Shown here piece after piece: positions 5,989 to 6,466 of a DNA stretch of 6,466 nt. The notes below the pieces were generated by a model. The model saw only the letters and a program-made list of their open reading frames with translations. It did no database searches and was not told the origin of the DNA. Within the stretch, counting starts at the first letter, position 1, and each line of letters starts with the position of its first letter. Source of the DNA: Oscillospiraceae bacterium (GTDB taxonomy: Bacteria > Bacillota > Clostridia > Oscillospirales > Ruminococcaceae); contig JAHZBJ010000114.1 of the NCBI GenBank assembly GCA_019423445.1, positions 1 to 6,466 of the forward strand, written 5' to 3'. A program made the position numbers and the translations under genes.

Positions 5989-6185
5989 GCAAAGATATTT
6001 TGCAGTACCGCCGGATTCCCTCTTAGAGGCCGGGACCATCCCCGGTGCCGCTAGGGAGAAGGGATGCCAGGGGAGCGATTGGGGATATATAAAAGGAGAG
6101 GAGCGGCAAGGGAAATTCCGGCACCGAACATGATCCGTCAGCTGGACGATTTGGATGCGGGCGCAAATTTTCAGGAAAAGAAAAA
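5989..6185. other. Intergenic stretch without a supported gene
   Basis: About 200 bases between the XRE promoter and the terminator hairpin. Short frames exist on both strands but none has a proper start. The ribosome-binding-like AAAGGAGAG at about 6097-6105 on the plus strand has no start codon within usable distance. It may be part of the repeat-like element to its right. Confidence 0.5.
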
Positions 6186-6210
6186 GCCTGGAGCACAAAT
6201 GGCTCCAGGC
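6186..6210 (-). terminator. Intrinsic terminator at the end of the right-hand element
   Basis: A 9-bp perfect stem (GCCTGGAGC at 6186-6194 with its complement at 6202-6210) and a 7-base loop. On the minus strand it is followed by TTTTTCTTTTCC. It points left, so it should end a minus-strand transcript coming from the element or a gene beyond the right edge. Confidence 0.75.
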
Positions 6211-6378
6211 CCTTATCTGGGAGAGGCAGTCAGTTTGGATGGGAAAGGTCGTGTCCAGCACCCCGCAAAAGGTTGGCAGCGCCGCAGAGGCGTCGCGAAG
6301 GCGCTTGCAACCGAGCAGCCGAAGCAAGCGATACAAAGCTTGCTCCGACGTGGTGCCGGTGGTGGGACTCTGCCCGCG

Positions 6379-6413
6379 GCTTGGAAAACAGTCCCCCGGA
6401 CTGTTTTCCAAGC
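6379..6413. repeat. Perfect 16-bp inverted repeat with 3-base loop
   Basis: GCTTGGAAAACAGTCC (6379-6394), loop CCC, then the exact complement at 6398-6413. The flanking bases CGCGG and CCGC allow a few more pairs past a small bulge. It lacks a following T-tract on either strand, so it is not a terminator. It is the strongest fold of the right-hand element. Confidence 0.85.
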
Positions 6414-6466
6414 ACTGCGGTGCGGCGGCCTGTTCGAGCCCTCACCACGGCAGAGACCAAAACAAA

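Larger units (their letters stand above)
6186..6466 (-). repeat. Multi-hairpin element, candidate dispersed repeat or structured RNA, cut by the window edge
   Basis: No frame here looks like a real protein, yet inverted repeats are dense. Reading the minus strand: GG-T-CTCTGCC (about 6430-6460) can pair with GGCAGAG-T-CC (about 6364-6374), closing over a 16-bp perfect hairpin (6379-6413). Next come AGCAAGC/GCTTGCT (6323-6344), then a nested GGTTG..AGCGCC with GGCGCT..CAACC (about 6270-6312), then the terminator hairpin at 6186-6210. From memory, similar spurious translations recur in many Oscillospiraceae genomes, which would suggest a multi-copy element; this was not checked. It may be a non-coding RNA, a non-autonomous mobile repeat, or the trailer of a gene off the edge. 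Confidence 0.45.

Noticed and set aside
5854..6411. A 185-codon minus-strand frame overlapping the XRE gene start
   Set aside because: It overlaps the XRE N-terminus in another frame, crosses a terminator hairpin and a perfect promoter, and has a Cys/Ser/Pro/Arg-rich composition typical of non-coding DNA.
6130..6466. A plus-strand frame open from an ATG at 6130 to the window edge
   Set aside because: There is no ribosome binding site, and the frame runs straight through several strong hairpins. It looks like a chance frame in a GC-rich structured element.
6361..6466. Possible tRNA, because of a TTCGAGCC string near 6433
   Set aside because: No matching T-stem, anticodon arm or acceptor stem can be drawn, and the region is dominated by a 16-bp hairpin that does not fit a tRNA.
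6361..6466. CRISPR array
   Set aside because: The repeats here are inverted hairpin arms, not regularly spaced direct repeats, and no spacers are seen.

Overview
The window looks like chromosome from a high-GC, Gram-positive gut anaerobe, most likely Oscillospiraceae/Clostridia (Flavonifractor, Lawsonibacter or Oscillibacter type). The basis is strong AAGGAGG-type ribosome binding sites, GC-rich third codon positions, AT-rich intergenic promoters of sigma-A form, and intrinsic terminators after genes. This assignment is inferred from style and protein flavour, not from a marker gene.

Left part (1-2576): two divergent genes share a 366-bp control region. An AbgT-family transporter runs off the left edge on the minus strand, and an AbgB-like M20 amidohydrolase reads right. 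The control region holds a good promoter for the transporter, an extended -10 promoter for the hydrolase, a perfect 19-bp palindrome with LysR-type T-N11-A spacing, and two copies of a TGTATACnA motif, one at each promoter. A strong bidirectional terminator closes the hydrolase gene.

Middle (2591-5044): a mandelate racemase/muconate lactonizing (enolase superfamily) enzyme on the minus strand is divergent from a LysR-type regulator on the plus strand. Their 292-bp spacer appears to hold two promoters that fire towards each other, plus a 20-bp palindrome. A second bidirectional terminator ends the regulator gene.

Right part (5064-6466): a 109-residue protein of unknown function and an XRE-type regulator with two membrane segments, both minus strand and each with its own promoter. 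The last ~280 bases carry no convincing gene. They contain nested inverted repeats ending, on the minus strand, in an intrinsic terminator; this looks like a structured RNA or a dispersed intergenic repeat.

Working model (inference): the transporter imports an amide-linked aromatic or amino-acid conjugate, the M20 enzyme cleaves it, and the enolase-superfamily enzyme acts on an acid or sugar-acid from the same or a linked route. The LysR protein is the likely regulator. No AbgA partner is present in the window.
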